From Torymus aiolomorphi (Eukaryota; Arthropoda; Insecta; Hymenoptera; Torymidae), in NCBI GenBank assembly GCA_036365515.1, contig CM070877.1, positions 89,971,522 to 90,035,521 on the forward strand: 64,000 bases of DNA. Direction: 5' to 3'. Numbering within the stretch: the first letter of the stretch is position 1; each line of letters begins with the position of its first letter. This document shows, piece after piece, positions 9,991 through 23,137 of the stretch. Made by a program: the position numbers and the translations under genes. Under the pieces are notes generated by a model. That model saw nothing but the letters and a program-made list of their open reading frames with translations. It was not told where the DNA came from and made no database searches.

Positions 9991-10236
9991 TCATATGAGA
10001 AACTAAGAGGTGATCGGTGCAAGGTGTTAAATCGGTTGACGAGGTTGATGACGAATCAACTTCTCGTCAAATCAACTTATTGAAATCTGACCTCAGGCGA
10101 AATTGATATAACTTCAGAATCGGAGCTTTTACGGACAAAGATCTGCTCGTTTCTAACCGAAACTCTTTCGCAATAACGAGCCTTTACACGAGCTCTAACT
10201 AATCTTAGCTACTTATGCACTTCTTTGGCGAGATAT

Positions 10237-10968
10237 TCATTGAAAAAGACTATTTTCTACAATGTCTGCCATATCAGGGAAGATGTTAACGACAGAGATG
10301 TTCCCTTTATGAATCTTAAGTCTCCTAACCTCATTGCGAACTTGCACCGATTTGAACAGCAGTAGAAGCGAGTAAGATCTAGGAGCAGTGGTGCCGTCAT
10401 TAGTAGTGCTAGAACTCTCACTCTCTTTAACACTATTAAGTTTCTTAATACTAATGACATCGCCTAGGAATCTTGTGGCTTGAATGAAATTAAAAATGCG
10501 GGTGACTATTTCTTCGTATGGTAACTGACCTCGAATGGACAAACCTGTTATAAGAATTTCCGCGGTTGACTCATGAGGTCGAACAGTTTTTACTGCCCGC
10601 TGCTCAAGGCCTGTAATCGCGCGTTAACTTGACTAAATCGATCTGAAGTAGTTCTAGCGATCTCGTTTAGCCTAGACTCTAATCCTGTCATATGCGCATA
10701 CATGAACTCTTACAACCGAGACATCTTTGCTTCACTAGCTATATTACTAAAACGTGACATTTCTTGGGAAACTGATGATGTCTGCTGGTGCTGTTCCGGC
10801 ACCGTCGGCGCGCTCAGCATCGAAACTGCTGATGCCAGTGGATGTTGTTGCGACACTATCGGCGCACTCGCTACCGAAGCCGCTGCTGTCTGCGGATATT
10901 TTTGCGGCACTGCCAGCTCGCTTGCAATAGCTATCGCAAGCGAAAAAAACCGCTTTTATATGCTTTAA
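10237..10968 (-). pseudogene. LINE ORF1-like remains
   Basis: Two minus-strand pieces in different frames are present. The upstream piece (10910 to 10710) is rich in Ala, Ser, Pro and Gln. The downstream piece (10542 to 10237) ends RSYSLLLLFKSVQVRNEVRR then LKIHKGNISVVNIFPD, a beta-strand-rich block like the RNA-binding part of LINE ORF1. It lies just upstream of the EN fragment, in the order ORF1-ORF2. It has no zinc knuckles that I can see. Assignment rests on position plus weak similarity. Confidence 0.45.
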
Positions 10969-11649
10969 AACACTCAGCCGGAGTTAGAAGAAATTAAGTG
11001 ATAGAAAGTTAATTCGGTCAGTCATCGGTAATGCAGAGTGCATTTACACCCGTTTCCAAGTGATATAGAGCGAGAATGATTAACCGTAAGTAAAAAATAA
11101 TGTAACTGCAATAATTACTCTAAATAACATGAAATGTAATGCCCGACACATCCGAAATATAAATAACAATACTGAAAGGCTACTATAGTACTAAATACAG
11201 CCATTTATTGACTGATGCAGAATTAGTAGAGGTAACGCTATGCTTATAATTACACTACACAAAAATTAAAAAGTAACTGAACTAGATTATATAACAGGCG
11301 CTCACGAATAGCATAAAATGAACGCAAAGAAATTAAAATTAATGCCACCGAACGATTAAAAAATAAAGCTGAATACTTACAGATATAGTATTCACCTAAG
11401 AATTTTGTTCACGATCCGTCATAAACGCAAGATTCGCGCGTCATGAACTGAGACAAGCCACACGCAATTTTCGAATAGACGTAAGCGAAACGCACGGCTG
11501 CTGTTGATGAAGTAAGTTGTTCGGAGTGACAGCATTGGTCAGCGTGACGATCAGATGAAGGGTTAGCGGTTGAATTGTTGAATTTTTGCCATTTCATAGA
11601 GTCGAGGATTGTTTTCCTTGAAAAAATCAGCCAAATAAATGGGCTCTCG
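10969..11649. other. non-coding DNA upstream of the ORF1-like remains
   Basis: Moderately GC-rich near 11400-11600; possibly the 5' leader of the minus-strand LINE. No gene is recognised. Confidence 0.3.
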
Positions 11650-12600
11650 CATATGTGTGATTTTGTATAGTAATAAAGCTGTATAGTATACTCTGCGAGA
11701 GTCTAAACGGAGCCAACCCAGGCGCCTCTCGTAGGATGTGATGTGTGCATCCCTCCTAGCCCCAAAGATGTATCTTACAGTCGATCAATCCTGGTCTGCT
11801 GGACTTTCGTTTTAGAACCAGGGTTTCAACTAATCTTTTGCGGAGTGTCTCGGTGGTACATGCCTTAATAAACCACAGGCTTTACAGGGCTTTATTTACT
11901 TTCTTAGTAACTTGAGTAATATGCGATTTCCACGATAGCTTACTATCCAAGATAATACCCAGACTCATAACCTCGCTACTGAACTGGATGAGAACCCCAT
12001 TCTGCAACCCAATGCCTGACAGACTCCATGAATATATATCATTGATATTCTTCCTGAAGCCAAATACTATTGCTTGAGTTTTGCCAGCATTGACACGCAG
12101 GCTTGAGTTTCCTACCCATTCAGACATTATTTGCACCGCATCAGATAGCCCAGAAACAGCTTCCAAGATTGTATCTATGGTGGTGTGTAGATAAATCTCG
12201 AAGTCGTCTGCGTAAAGAATATGTTTGATTGTATGTTCGTCAAGTATGCCTTATAAATCGCTTACATAAAGGTAGAATAGCAGGGGGCCCCAAGACGGAA
12301 CCCTGTGGGACACACAAATTGGTTTGTAGCCCGTCAGAGTTACCATTTTTATTGGTAATAAGCATTTGGAAACGACCTTACAAGTATGATTTGACCCACA
12401 GGAGAGCCGACCCGAAGAATTCCAGCTGACGGAGCTTTCGTAGTAGCTTCGATGGTGATACTGTATCGATGTATCGAAGGCCTTGCTAAAGTCGAATAAT
12501 TATAGTAGCATCACTTTCTTTTTGTCTATGGCTATGCTTATGTCGTCAGTCAGTTTAAGTAACGCTGTCTGGATACTAAGTGCCTAAGAAATCCGTCCTG
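11650..12600 (-). pseudogene. LINE reverse transcriptase fragment
   Basis: Minus-strand translation in several frames shows HILYADDFEIYLHT at about 12178-12220 (the YADD catalytic box). It continues with LRVNAGKTQAIVFGFRK and VMSLGIILDSKLSWKSHI, then ACTTETLRKRLVETLV. This order matches the plus-strand LINE at 17.2-19.1 kb, including CTTETLRKR and KLSWK, so the two are copies of one family. Upstream of YADD the frame is broken by stops. It is a separate, truncated insertion from the EN/ORF1 piece at 9.6-11 kb. Confidence 0.75.
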
Positions 12601-12820
12601 GAGCCAATCTTTTCGAGGAACTTGGAGAGGAAACAGAAAGAGGGAAAGAGAGAGGGGGAGAATCTACGTAATTGATGTAAGAGGTTTAATAGATTATATG
12701 GTTACGATATTATAGATTAACCTTTAAAGGATAAATGTATTATATTAAAGGATAAATACATTATACTTATGTTAAAGAGCCTCTAGTGTTCCTGAAGTTC
12801 TAATATGTAGAATACAGAAT

Positions 12821-12823
<3 letters not shown>

Positions 12824-12902
<79 letters not shown>
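12824..12902. repeat. (TA)n microsatellite
   Basis: About 80 bp of uninterrupted TA dinucleotides. Confidence 0.95.
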
Positions 12903-12905
<3 letters not shown>

Positions 12906-14661
12906 TTATTATGGCACTTTGTCAGTTTACTAAATAATTTAATCTTAAAGGCCTATATATATATATGATTTGTCCTGAATACAACTCGAAAAGTAAAATG
13001 TTTTTATAAGCATAAACAAATTTTTTATTTATTCCAGCTTTTTTTTACAACTGAAAAACATTAAACGATAACAAAAATTCTGATATTCGTGAAGGTAGTG
13101 CATTCATTCATGTACTATGAATAAAAAAAAATATTTTCTGAGTAATTTATTCCAATTTTTCAATAAATGATCTGTAATAATATAAATAGTTTGTAATAAT
13201 ACAAAAGAACGCAAGTGCTTGTATAGTTTCTAGATAGTGAATGATGCCTTAATATTACTGAAAATGTAATTTTTATAATCTATACTTATTTTCATCATTC
13301 ACCGACCTTCGACCGAAGATAAATTTGTATTTTTAACTCGTTCGTTTTATTTTTATTCGTTTATTACGTTTCTGTTTTATAATCAACAGTCAGTTGTGTT
13401 TCATAGTTTCAAAACGTAAGACGTTCATTGTTTTAAAAGTTGTTTTTATTACTATTATATGTACTGTACAGTTTTCTAAATAAGTTTACGAAGAAAAGTA
13501 TTAAAATGTTTTTAAGAGAGTAACTACTTGAGTTAAAGAGGTAAATACCTATTGCAAAATAATGTAATATTAGTTCTATTGTTTCTATTCTTCTAATTAT
13601 AAATAATACTCATACTCATAATACGCATACACTCTGAAATCCGAGGTTGTTGTAAGGGTAGAAAAAAATACACGTAAGTAAACATAACTTTTAGAGGGGT
13701 GTCTATAAGCTGCACGGAGCCTTCTTCCCAATCTGGGCTATTCGAGTCTAGATTTTCTAATCTGCCATACTAATTCTGGAGGTCGACCTAATTTATACTA
13801 TTTTAGTATTGTAATATCAAAATGTGATATTACAACGTATTGTTATAATTATAAAGTAATATATGAAAGTTCTATGAAGTAATTCTATGACATCACCATT
13901 GGTCACCTATATTTATCTTTTCAATAACCTCCCTGTATTTTGTATATTATATATCAAGTATAAATTTAATTATTTATAAAAAATAGTTTTTGAATATCTT
14001 ATAATATTTTACAATCATATATGTTATTATATTTTCGATGAATATTTAAGAATTTTTTCAAGTTCAGGAGTTATTTTTGTAAAAAATAATACTCCGGAAG
14101 GTAGATCTCACGTGAATTAGAGCTTTGTGAAATTTCTTTAAAACTTGGTATACATTAAGATTACAAAAATAATTTTTTAATAACAAAATAATATATTTTT
14201 AATACGTATACTGTTTGTTGCATACTTTCTTTACAAATGGTTTGTTAATGAACACATGCATCTATAACAAAAATTTTCTTATTTGACAATTTTTTGTATA
14301 AACAAATCACAAATATTTTCTGAAAATTCCTTTTTTTTCGTTTTTAATATCTTTTGAAACTATCATTGACGAATAAAATAAATCGTATGTATTTAATATT
14401 TCTATCTGATATGTTTAGTAGAAGCTTAAGCGCTTAATTTTTATTTGAATGAATGTGAAAAATACAAACAAATTAATAATAACATAAGTGAAATCTATAT
14501 TATGATTCCAGTGAAAGATCATAATCTGCGTATCTACTCATAAAATCTTTAAGATTTAATAAAAATTAATTTTTCCGTTTAAAAAAACACTTTAAAATAA
14601 GTAACTGTAAATTATATAATATTAATATGAAATAATTATTTTTAGATAAACAACTTAGGAA
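12903..14661. other. AT-rich DNA without a recognised gene
   Basis: Low-complexity AT-rich sequence with no credible open frame. It may include the decayed left end of the DDE transposon copy that follows, but no match to its TIR was found by eye. Confidence 0.4.
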
Positions 14662-16336
14662 ATGACTATTAACCCGGTCAACGTTATAAATTTACTTTTA
14701 CTGTCCTTTCAAGTAATGAATATAAAAGAAAGTCCTACTACAACAGAAGAAATTGCATTGAAGGATAGTATAGAAAAGTTTTTACTGGATTGTATGAATG
14801 ACTTTAACGAACCAGAATTCATTCAGCAAGAAAAATTGGATTTTCAAGAGCCACTCAAAGATGTTGAGATGCAAATTGTTGAAAATAATGATAGAATATG
14901 AGCAGCAGACGTTGATGAAAGTTCACAAATATGTACTATGGTTGAAGAAGATCTAACATGGGATTATAAATCTAAAGCTGTGGAGTACTGGAGAAGTGGT
15001 GTTACAAAAAATCTTGCTCTGAAAACTGTACAACATAAATTTCGAAAAGTTAAGTCAATTACACAATTAAAACGATGGGCGCATACCTTAAATAAAGGAG
15101 GCACCTACAAAGAAAGAATTGGAAGAATTGCTAAATTTGTGTTAAATAATTTTCGTTCTGCAATCGACGCTGAGAATACAGTACATGACTTAGACTTACG
15201 AAAATGGGCTTTGCAGTCTCAAAAAATTATTGGAAACGAAGATATAAGTTTTAAAGCGTCAAATCATTGTTTAAAAAATTTTAAAAAAGCCCATAGAATA
15301 GTCAGCAGAAAAATTAACAAATTCATTACGAAAAAAACTTTAGAAGGATCATAACATTTACAAAAGGTAGCTAATGCTTTTGTTTCTGAAGTAAAAGAAA
15401 TAATTAATATTAAAGGTATGGAATCTATTTTTAATTCGGATTAAACTGGGTTTCAAATTGAAATGCATTCAGAAAGAACATTATCTGTAGAAGGAGAAAG
15501 ACAAATCGAATGCCTTGTAGATCTGTTAGTTCTACAACGCATAGTTACACTATTCAGTCCTTAATATCTAGTGACGATAAGCTACTTTCTCCCTTGTTTA
15601 TTGTATTAAAGGAAACTAAAGGACAGTTTGGACCAAGAGTAGAAAGTACGCTATTTAAACCTTCAAATGTTTATGTAATGGCTTCTAAATCTGGCAAATT
15701 AACTTCAGGTATATGAAATTTACTATTATTATAACTTTTTACTTTTATTATACAAACATAAAAATGTATGTAATTATTACAGAGCATTTTAAAACGTGGT
15801 TAAAAGGTGTGTATTTTTCCAACGTTGGTCATTCAAGTGTTTTATTAATTGACTCTTGGAGTGGACATTGGCCTGATGCAGTGAAGGAAGCAACACCTCC
15901 AAATAAAAATGTCGATGTTAAACTAATTCCAAAAGGAACAACCAGTAAAATTCAGCCATTAGACGTGTTTGGTTTTAGGATTTTGAAAAATTACGTAGCA
16001 CACTTTTCCAACAGTGTAATATAGATGAATGAAGATTTAGAACTACATTTAAGAAACAACATAATAAAACTTCAATCATTGGTTCATAATCACTTATCAT
16101 CCCCTCGATATGTGAACTTATTCAAATATTCGCGGCATAAAAGTGGCTACGTTGATGCAAAGCCGAGTAAATTTGATAATCCAGTAAAATTTAGCTTTGG
16201 AAATAACTGTAATGCTCGTTGCGAAGTTGCATAATGTTCTAATCCAGCAATCATAAGATGCTCTTGGTGCAAAAAATCATTATGTTTGAAGCACTTTTTT
16301 GATGATTATCACTACTGTGATGATTATAAAGAATAG
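14662..16336 (+). pseudogene. second copy of the DDE (pogo-like) transposase gene
   Basis: The start MTINPVNVINLLL parallels the first copy. A stop at 14899-14901 breaks the acidic N-terminus; the DNA-binding region resumes at 14938 (DYKSKAVEYWRSG..RIVSRKINKFITKK). The frame is broken again near 15350 and at 15442. The first catalytic block lies around 15430-15460. A 74-bp GT-AG intron (15709-15782) joins KSGKLTSG to EHFKTWLKGVYF. LLIDSWSGH and KIQPLDVFGF keep the second and third acidic residues. Stops at 16022 and 16231 interrupt the C-terminus and the Cys-rich tail (CSWCKKSLCLKHFFDD). At least five disabling changes are present. Confidence 0.75.
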
Positions 16337-17207
16337 TATTAACAATAAATACCAAAAAATAGTCAACAATATTTAATGTTATTAATAACTATTGCTGTTG
16401 GTTTATATTTAAATAAGTATAAAACACAAACTATTTTATTAATATTTTGGAAGTTTCATCTGTAAAATATTTTTTGTATTCAAAATGCATGAATAGGATC
16501 TTGCACTATCATTACAAATATGAGAATTTTTGTCCGCGTTTAACTTTTTTTCAGCTGTAAAAAACTAGAGTGAATAAAAAACGTCGTTATACTGGTAAAT
16601 ACAGGGATACTACTTTTCAAATTGAATGAATTAAATCAATTGTATCCTATAGATTAGTACATTTCCATATTTATTCACTTCTAATTTTCTTTCAAGATCC
16701 AAATTTTTGAATTTTGAATATGGGTAACTAATGAAGTATATAAGCGGTGAAGATTTCTATTTGTATATTTAATTTGCCAAAAAAATAAGTTTTAGAATTA
16801 AGTAATCATAGTTGCGTGAAGAAACTATTTTATAGTTGATCGAAAATCAAATATTGTAATAAGGGGTTGTTTACCCCCTGAAGGGGGTACGTACTTTTTA
16901 AGCGAGTTAATTTATTAAGTTATGATTAGTTTTGTGTACCTAGTATAACTAACAAAAAAATTTATTTATTTATACATATTTAATATTGAAATAGCATTAT
17001 ATCCGTTTTAGGGGTAGTTAACCCCTTGTAAAAATCATTTTTCGTAAAACACCAGGACACATCAACTTTATTTTTTTAATTTGTTTATAATACAATTTTT
17101 TTTTTAGAATTTAATCAATTTTGTAATTTTTTGAACGAAAACATTATCAAAATTTTAGGGTTTTCTTTTATAAAAATTAAGGGATGCAACCCTTTTAGGT
17201 AGAAATA
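16337..17207. other. 3' flank with a diverged TIR-like block
   Basis: AT-rich. Segments near 16860-16890 (ggggttgtttacccc) and 16995-17200 (ttaggggtagttaacccctt, then aaaacaccaggacac) resemble the inner modules of the TIRs at 3.6-4.5 and 8.7-9.6 kb. They are probably the decayed right terminus of this copy. The LINE begins right after. Confidence 0.45.
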
Positions 17208-19112
17208 TTGCACAAATATCGTTTTTCAATTGCGAATCATATCCACTTTGTTTCAACAAAAAATTCCAATTTGTTCCCGAGATATAAGAAGAAGCTCCTA
17301 GACGATTTTCTTCGGTTCAGCAATGAGGTCGACTTGCGTATTACTCAAGAGCGTGACTATTTCCTCCATAAACAACTGTTTGACGCTCTTGATGAGAACA
17401 AGGGTATATGGAAGGAAACGCGCAATCTCGGTCTCTTGTCTAAGCGGAAGAAGGAAGTTCATCATGGCTTCACACATGGACAGCTAAATAGTCACTTTGC
17501 AGGAATTTCTGTCTCTCCTCTTGAAAACTTGGAAGATGCAATGGACACCATAATGACTACATAAGAGGACGGTTTTTCTTCTAAACCGGTGAATTTAAAT
17601 GATGTAGTTCTTGCAATACCACATTTCTCCTCACAGGCAAGGGGAGCTAACGGCATTCCCCAAAGTATGGTTGTGAAAGCTTTGCCTAATATTCGCAATT
17701 ACATCGTACATTTTCAACTCCTCCTATGCTCAGGGTATGTTTCCTGGATCTTGGAAGCAGGCGCAGATAATCACGATTAAAAAGATGGTAGCTCCATCAA
17801 CTGCCTCGAACTTTCGTCCGATAGCGCTGCACTGTTTCCTTTCGAAGGTACTCGAAAATATCGCCCACGACCAAAGTAGGGAGTAGCTAAATAGCAACAA
17901 TATCCTTGATCCCCTCTAGGTCTGGTTCAGACGATATCACAGTACTCAGACTGCGCTGCTGAAATTGACGAATGGCCAGAGACAGAAAGTGTGCTAACAC
18001 TTTTGCTGTTATTTAACTTTAGTAAAGCTTTTGACACCATGTCTCCGTTGCAATTAATCAACAAGCTTCGTCTCTTAGGGTTTTCCAGGTCGGCTCTTCT
18101 GTGGATTAAATCATATCTGCAGGGTCGAACGCAGATGGTTGTTACAGCTAAAGGAAGTAACTCCGATTACCTAGAAACAAATCTAGGAGTTCCAGAGGGT
18201 TCCGTCCTGCGCCCCCTTCTATTTTGTCTCTATGTCAATGACTTTCAAAACATACTTGATAAACGGACCCTAAAGCACATCTTCTATGCCGATGACCACC
18301 AAATCATACCACCAAGGATAAGATTTTCGAGAGCGTCGCTCGACTATCCGATGCATCGAAGCTCGTGTCTGGGTAAGCAGAGGGGGCTGGCCTGCGTCTC
18401 AACACTACAAAAGCTAAAGCCATGTCGTTTTTTTCGAAAATGGGTAATATAGTTAATTCCTTGAGTTTTCCGGGTGTTGAGTTGGAGTCTGGAGTCCTCA
18501 TCCATTTCAGTAGAAAGGTCGTGAGTCTTGGAGTTACTCTTGGCAGTAAGTTGTCGTGGAAACCGCACATTAACATTGTTGCTAACAAAGTGAATAAGGC
18601 CTTGTATAGTATGCGGTTTATTAGGACGTGCACTACCGAGACTCTTCGCAAGCGGATAGTCGGGGCTTTAGTTCAGCAACATGTGGACTACTGCGCAAGG
18701 GTATACTCTGACGGGCCAAACGAACAGCTGATTAGACTACAAAGAAGGGACATATCACCCCCTATCGAAAGCGATTAGGCTGGCTCCGCGATAAATCCAG
18801 AATCCAGTATCATGCTGCATTAGTAATGTATAAAGTATTGCGCATAAAGTAGCCCAGCTATCTAGCTGCCCTTTCCACGTAATAAACTACGTCCAACTTT
18901 TAGAGGAGTGCCGCTAGAACTCTGCCAACCTGCCCCAAATCAGATGCGGGTGCAACTTCATTTCAGGTTCGGAGAACTATTCTTTGGAACTCTCTCCCCT
19001 CCTGTCTATGCTACCTTCCATCATATTCTAAATTCCGAAGGGCGGTGCGCCAACACTTTTTTCATCACGACCCCATTCTGCCGTATGTGTGGAGCTACCA
19101 GTGCCGCAATGT
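17208..19112 (+). pseudogene. LINE ORF2 reverse transcriptase remains (CR1/Jockey-like)
   Basis: Pieces in changing frames read in order. The first is a connector region (17208-17564). Next is NLNDVVLAIPHFSSQARGAN (17590-17650), then LLFNFSKAFDT (about 18005, first catalytic Asp). GVPEGSVLRPLLF and FYADD follow (18190-18300), then SLGVTLGSKLSWKPHI, CTTETLRKR and a late WNSLP motif near 18990. This is the normal order of LINE RT and C-terminal domains. At least four frameshifts or stops prevent function. The 5' part (EN) is absent; the copy begins at a DDE-transposon end. It shares a family with 11650-12600. Confidence 0.8.
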
Positions 19113-19379
19113 AACATAGTTTTTAGTCTTATTATCTATTTATTATAATATAGTAAATTTTAAGTACTGTAGACTCGGTTATAAGGCCTAATTCTGATAG
19201 ATCGCTAGTTGCACGCACTAGTCAACTAAAAAATAATTTGAAATTGTCATTTCCCTATAATAGAAATTTCAATTATAATAATTTTTGTAACTACTGTGAT
19301 GTAATTTTTCTATTATGACTTATTAGTTATTATTGTTAATGAGATAACGCAAACTATATGCACAGTATCAATACAAAGT
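19113..19379. other. AT-rich spacer between two oppositely oriented LINEs
   Basis: No gene is visible. It probably includes the short 3' tail of the plus-strand LINE. Confidence 0.4.
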
Positions 19380-19731
19380 AAAATGAAAAAATGTACTTTT
19401 ACTCTGATAACTAGAACAACTAGAACAAAATTACATAGAGTAAAGTCCTCAGAGATAGATATTAACTACCTGTACGAGGGCTGGTACATGAATACTTAAG
19501 ACTATACTTATACACTAAAGCTTATATACTAAGTATTAAATATTTAAACCATAAACATTTAATATTGTCAATATAATTCTCAAAACTTAACGCAAGTAAA
19601 ACAATATGTATACATTTGTTTATTATATATATTTTTTAGTTTATTTTTTAGTTCATGTTTCCTATTAACACTTTTGCAATAGAGCTTTTTTAAAATTTTC
19701 AATCTCACTGCTAAAGTTTGTATCACTTAAA
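19380..19731 (-). other. 3' UTR of the ORF1-only LINE
   Basis: AT-rich, non-coding, and weakly similar to the 3' UTR of the LINE ending near 25.7 kb. This supports the view that ORF2 is missing rather than further downstream. Confidence 0.45.
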
Positions 19732-21327
19732 TTAAAAGTTTGTTGATCCCTCTTGCGTATTTTTGGTAGGCGAACTGAGGCTGAGGTCTTGTTGTGAGTA
19801 GAATCTAGATCTTGTTGTTATCGATGTAAGTGAAGACAAACTTCCAAGCCTGGGTTTTGCCAGTATTAATTCAGTTCCGCCCATCTGAGTTTGTAATGTA
19901 GTTGGTGATTTAGTTAACTCTTGCGTCCGTTTCTTGAAGTTATCTACCTTACCGAGGTATCTCGGTAAGTCTGGTTTTATTATATATTCAGTAGTGTTCA
20001 TAGCCTTGTTTACCTTAGCATTCAAAATTTTGCATTCTTGTCTGTCAGTGGTAACATGATCAGTATTATAGTCGTTTCCAAATGTCTTATTTGAGAAGCT
20101 ACAGTTGACGCAGCACTGTTTCTCTGATGTGCACTTTTCTGTTAGATGCGTTCCCGCACATTTTAAACAGGTTGGGTTGTTCTTACACCTTTGGCCATTA
20201 TGACCCAATCTACCACACTTATAACATGGTTTCACATTTATTATATCGTAAACTTTGCAATTCTGATAACCAACGAATAATCTGTCTTTATTTTCCTTAA
20301 TATGTTTGTGCATTTCACCCGTTATTTGCATGATGACCGTTACTTTACTGCTTTTGTCATTGCCAGCTACGTGTAATACGGTACCCTTTGTATCTAAATT
20401 TGAAAAATTTCTTTGGTTTATGTCATTTTCGATTGCTTTTATATCAGACTTGAATTCATTTTCGATGCCAGTTATTCTTATGACAGGCTTACTAAGCTGT
20501 TCTTCTTCGACCTTGTAGAGGTGGTTGAGCTTGGCGTCTAGTAATCTTCTTGCTGTCTTGGCACTTTCCTCGTTCATGCATGTTATTGAAATTACATCTT
20601 TACTTTTCATATCAATTTTTTTCGTTTGGATTGATTTTTCTTTAAGTAGATAGTGGAATACTTTTTCCTTTATCACCGATTTCTCTTCTTTTTCTTTTCT
20701 TGTCACTACAATTTTCGGCACTTTTTTGGATTGTGGTATGTGTATCTTTTTTGACATTATATCTGCATATGTTTCCTTGTATTTACTCGGTCGTTCTTTT
20801 TCTTTCGTTAGAATTTTGTTTAAAAGCAGATTTTTATGTTTCAATTCAGTATTTAGTTCCCTAAGCAGCTGGTTTTCTGTTATTAGTGCACTTACTTTAT
20901 CACTGTCCTTGTCTTCGCATGTAGTCTCATCCAGCTCATCAACTTGCATTCTGTTTTCTTGAAGGAGGCCTTCATAGTTGATTTTAAGTTTACTGTACTC
21001 TGATTCTATTTTCCTATAGTTTTTACTAAGATTCTCAATCGCTTTAGTTTTGGTTTGCAGATCTTCTTGTAGTTTTAGTAACACAGCACGTGTGGGATCT
21101 TGATTTGAGGTTATGTTCAAATCGTGTTCATCACAAACAACTAACACACTGTTTATGTATCTTACATTTTTTTTTCTATTAAAGTCACTTTTATGAAAAA
21201 CATTGCAACACCATATACATACTACCGTTTTAACCGCTTGCGTATTGTGACATCGATAGTATATATCGGGAGGGACTGCCTCCGGTCGCAGCCCACTATC
21301 CTCCATCTTGGATTCACCATAGTTCAT
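19732..21327 (-). CDS. LINE ORF1 protein, intact (531 aa)
   Basis: A single uninterrupted frame. Residues ~30-70 hold a PHD/treble-clef-like Cys/His cluster (YYRCHN..VVCIWCCNVFHKSDF..CDEHD). Residues ~85-180 are a Lys/Glu/Leu-rich coiled coil. Residues ~235-360 form an RRM-like nucleic-acid-binding segment (VISITCMNEESAKTARRL..PVIRITGIENEF..VTVIMQITGEMH). CCHC knuckles follow: CYKCGRLGHNGQRC, CLKCAGTHLTEKC and a third Cys cluster (CCVNCSFSNKTFGN). The tail is Ser/Thr-rich. In I/Jockey-type LINEs such a protein coats the RNA and acts as a chaperone. Two earlier ATGs are close together; the one at 21327 is the first in frame. The sister ORF1 at 38.4-42.0 kb is broken, so the open frame here stands out. 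Confidence 0.85.
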   Translation of the reverse strand: MNYGESKMEDSGLRPEAVPPDIYYRCHNTQAVKTVVCIWCCNVFHKSDFNRKKNVRYINSVLVVCDEHDLNITSNQDPTRAVLLKLQEDLQTKTKAIENLSKNYRKIESEYSKLKINYEGLLQENRMQVDELDETTCEDKDSDKVSALITENQLLRELNTELKHKNLLLNKILTKEKERPSKYKETYADIMSKKIHIPQSKKVPKIVVTRKEKEEKSVIKEKVFHYLLKEKSIQTKKIDMKSKDVISITCMNEESAKTARRLLDAKLNHLYKVEEEQLSKPVIRITGIENEFKSDIKAIENDINQRNFSNLDTKGTVLHVAGNDKSSKVTVIMQITGEMHKHIKENKDRLFVGYQNCKVYDIINVKPCYKCGRLGHNGQRCKNNPTCLKCAGTHLTEKCTSEKQCCVNCSFSNKTFGNDYNTDHVTTDRQECKILNAKVNKAMNTTEYIIKPDLPRYLGKVDNFKKRTQELTKSPTTLQTQMGGTELILAKPRLGSLSSLTSITTRSRFYSQQDLSLSSPTKNTQEGSTNF

Positions 21328-22170
<843 letters not shown>

Positions 22171-23137
22171 ATTATAATAAGTGAACATCAGCTATAAATA
22201 ATAGTTTTCTAATAAACATAACAAAGCCGAGTGAGCGTCATCGAGTGAGGCAATGCAGCTAGTTAATAAATTAGTCACTAGCTGAAAATGCAAAACGTAC
22301 ATCAGCAAACGTAAAATATCGGGTATCTAGAATTTTCTATGTTCGTAGACTCAATTTTTTAATTTTTATTAAATCTAATCTTATTAATACATTTGTAAAC
22401 ATAAACAATATTATGTAAAAATAAATCAATTTATTAAAAAGAATAACAGAAAAAACTGACAAAAATCAATCGAATGACGTTTCGAGCACGTACAATACAT
22501 ATATTATACGTGTATAACTACTGGTATAATCTGTAACATTCGTAATTCATAGTGTTTTATAGTCAAAATATCTCGAATAATATAAAACAATTGAATATAA
22601 AACGATTGAATATAAAACAATTATTATACTATCGATTAATATATAACAATTACAGCTCTTCCTTAAAAAAGGAACACGTCTTTTTAAAGCTCGCTTGTGA
22701 TTGGCTGTCAGGCGTTATCCCTCGCTATTTGTCTATTTGTGCAAGAGCCCTTATTGTATAGAACGATTTGGAGCAATCTGGCTTGAACTAAATATATTTG
22801 GACTATGATACACCACGAATTACGTATGCTATAGATTGACAATTCCACTTTTGTTTCATATGACACAATCATATGTAGAAGGAGTCCTGATCATTTGACA
22901 CGGTAACCTACTTCTAGCCCTTTAATTTGTGTGACAGCTGACAGTTGAATCGGATGCTTCTATTATTAGGGTTGGTTTTACATCGCTTTTAACGTAAAAA
23001 GTGTTTTTTTTTGTATTTGCGGTTCGTGTGTTTATTTGACAGCATAATTATTGTATTTATTTTTTTTTTAGTTGTGTGCTTGCTAAAATACAAAAATAGT
23101 GTTTCAAAAAATTAAGTTAAGTGACTTTTAACAAAGT
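22171..23137. other. AT-rich DNA upstream of the Mutator-like gene
   Basis: No gene is recognised. Short near-repeats of tataaaacaattgaa / tataaaacgattgaa occur around 22580-22630. The 5' flank of the transposase gene begins near 22950. Confidence 0.4.

Noticed and set aside
12903..14661. Possible host gene in the AT-rich gap
   Set aside because: No open frame, splice pattern or conserved motif was found.
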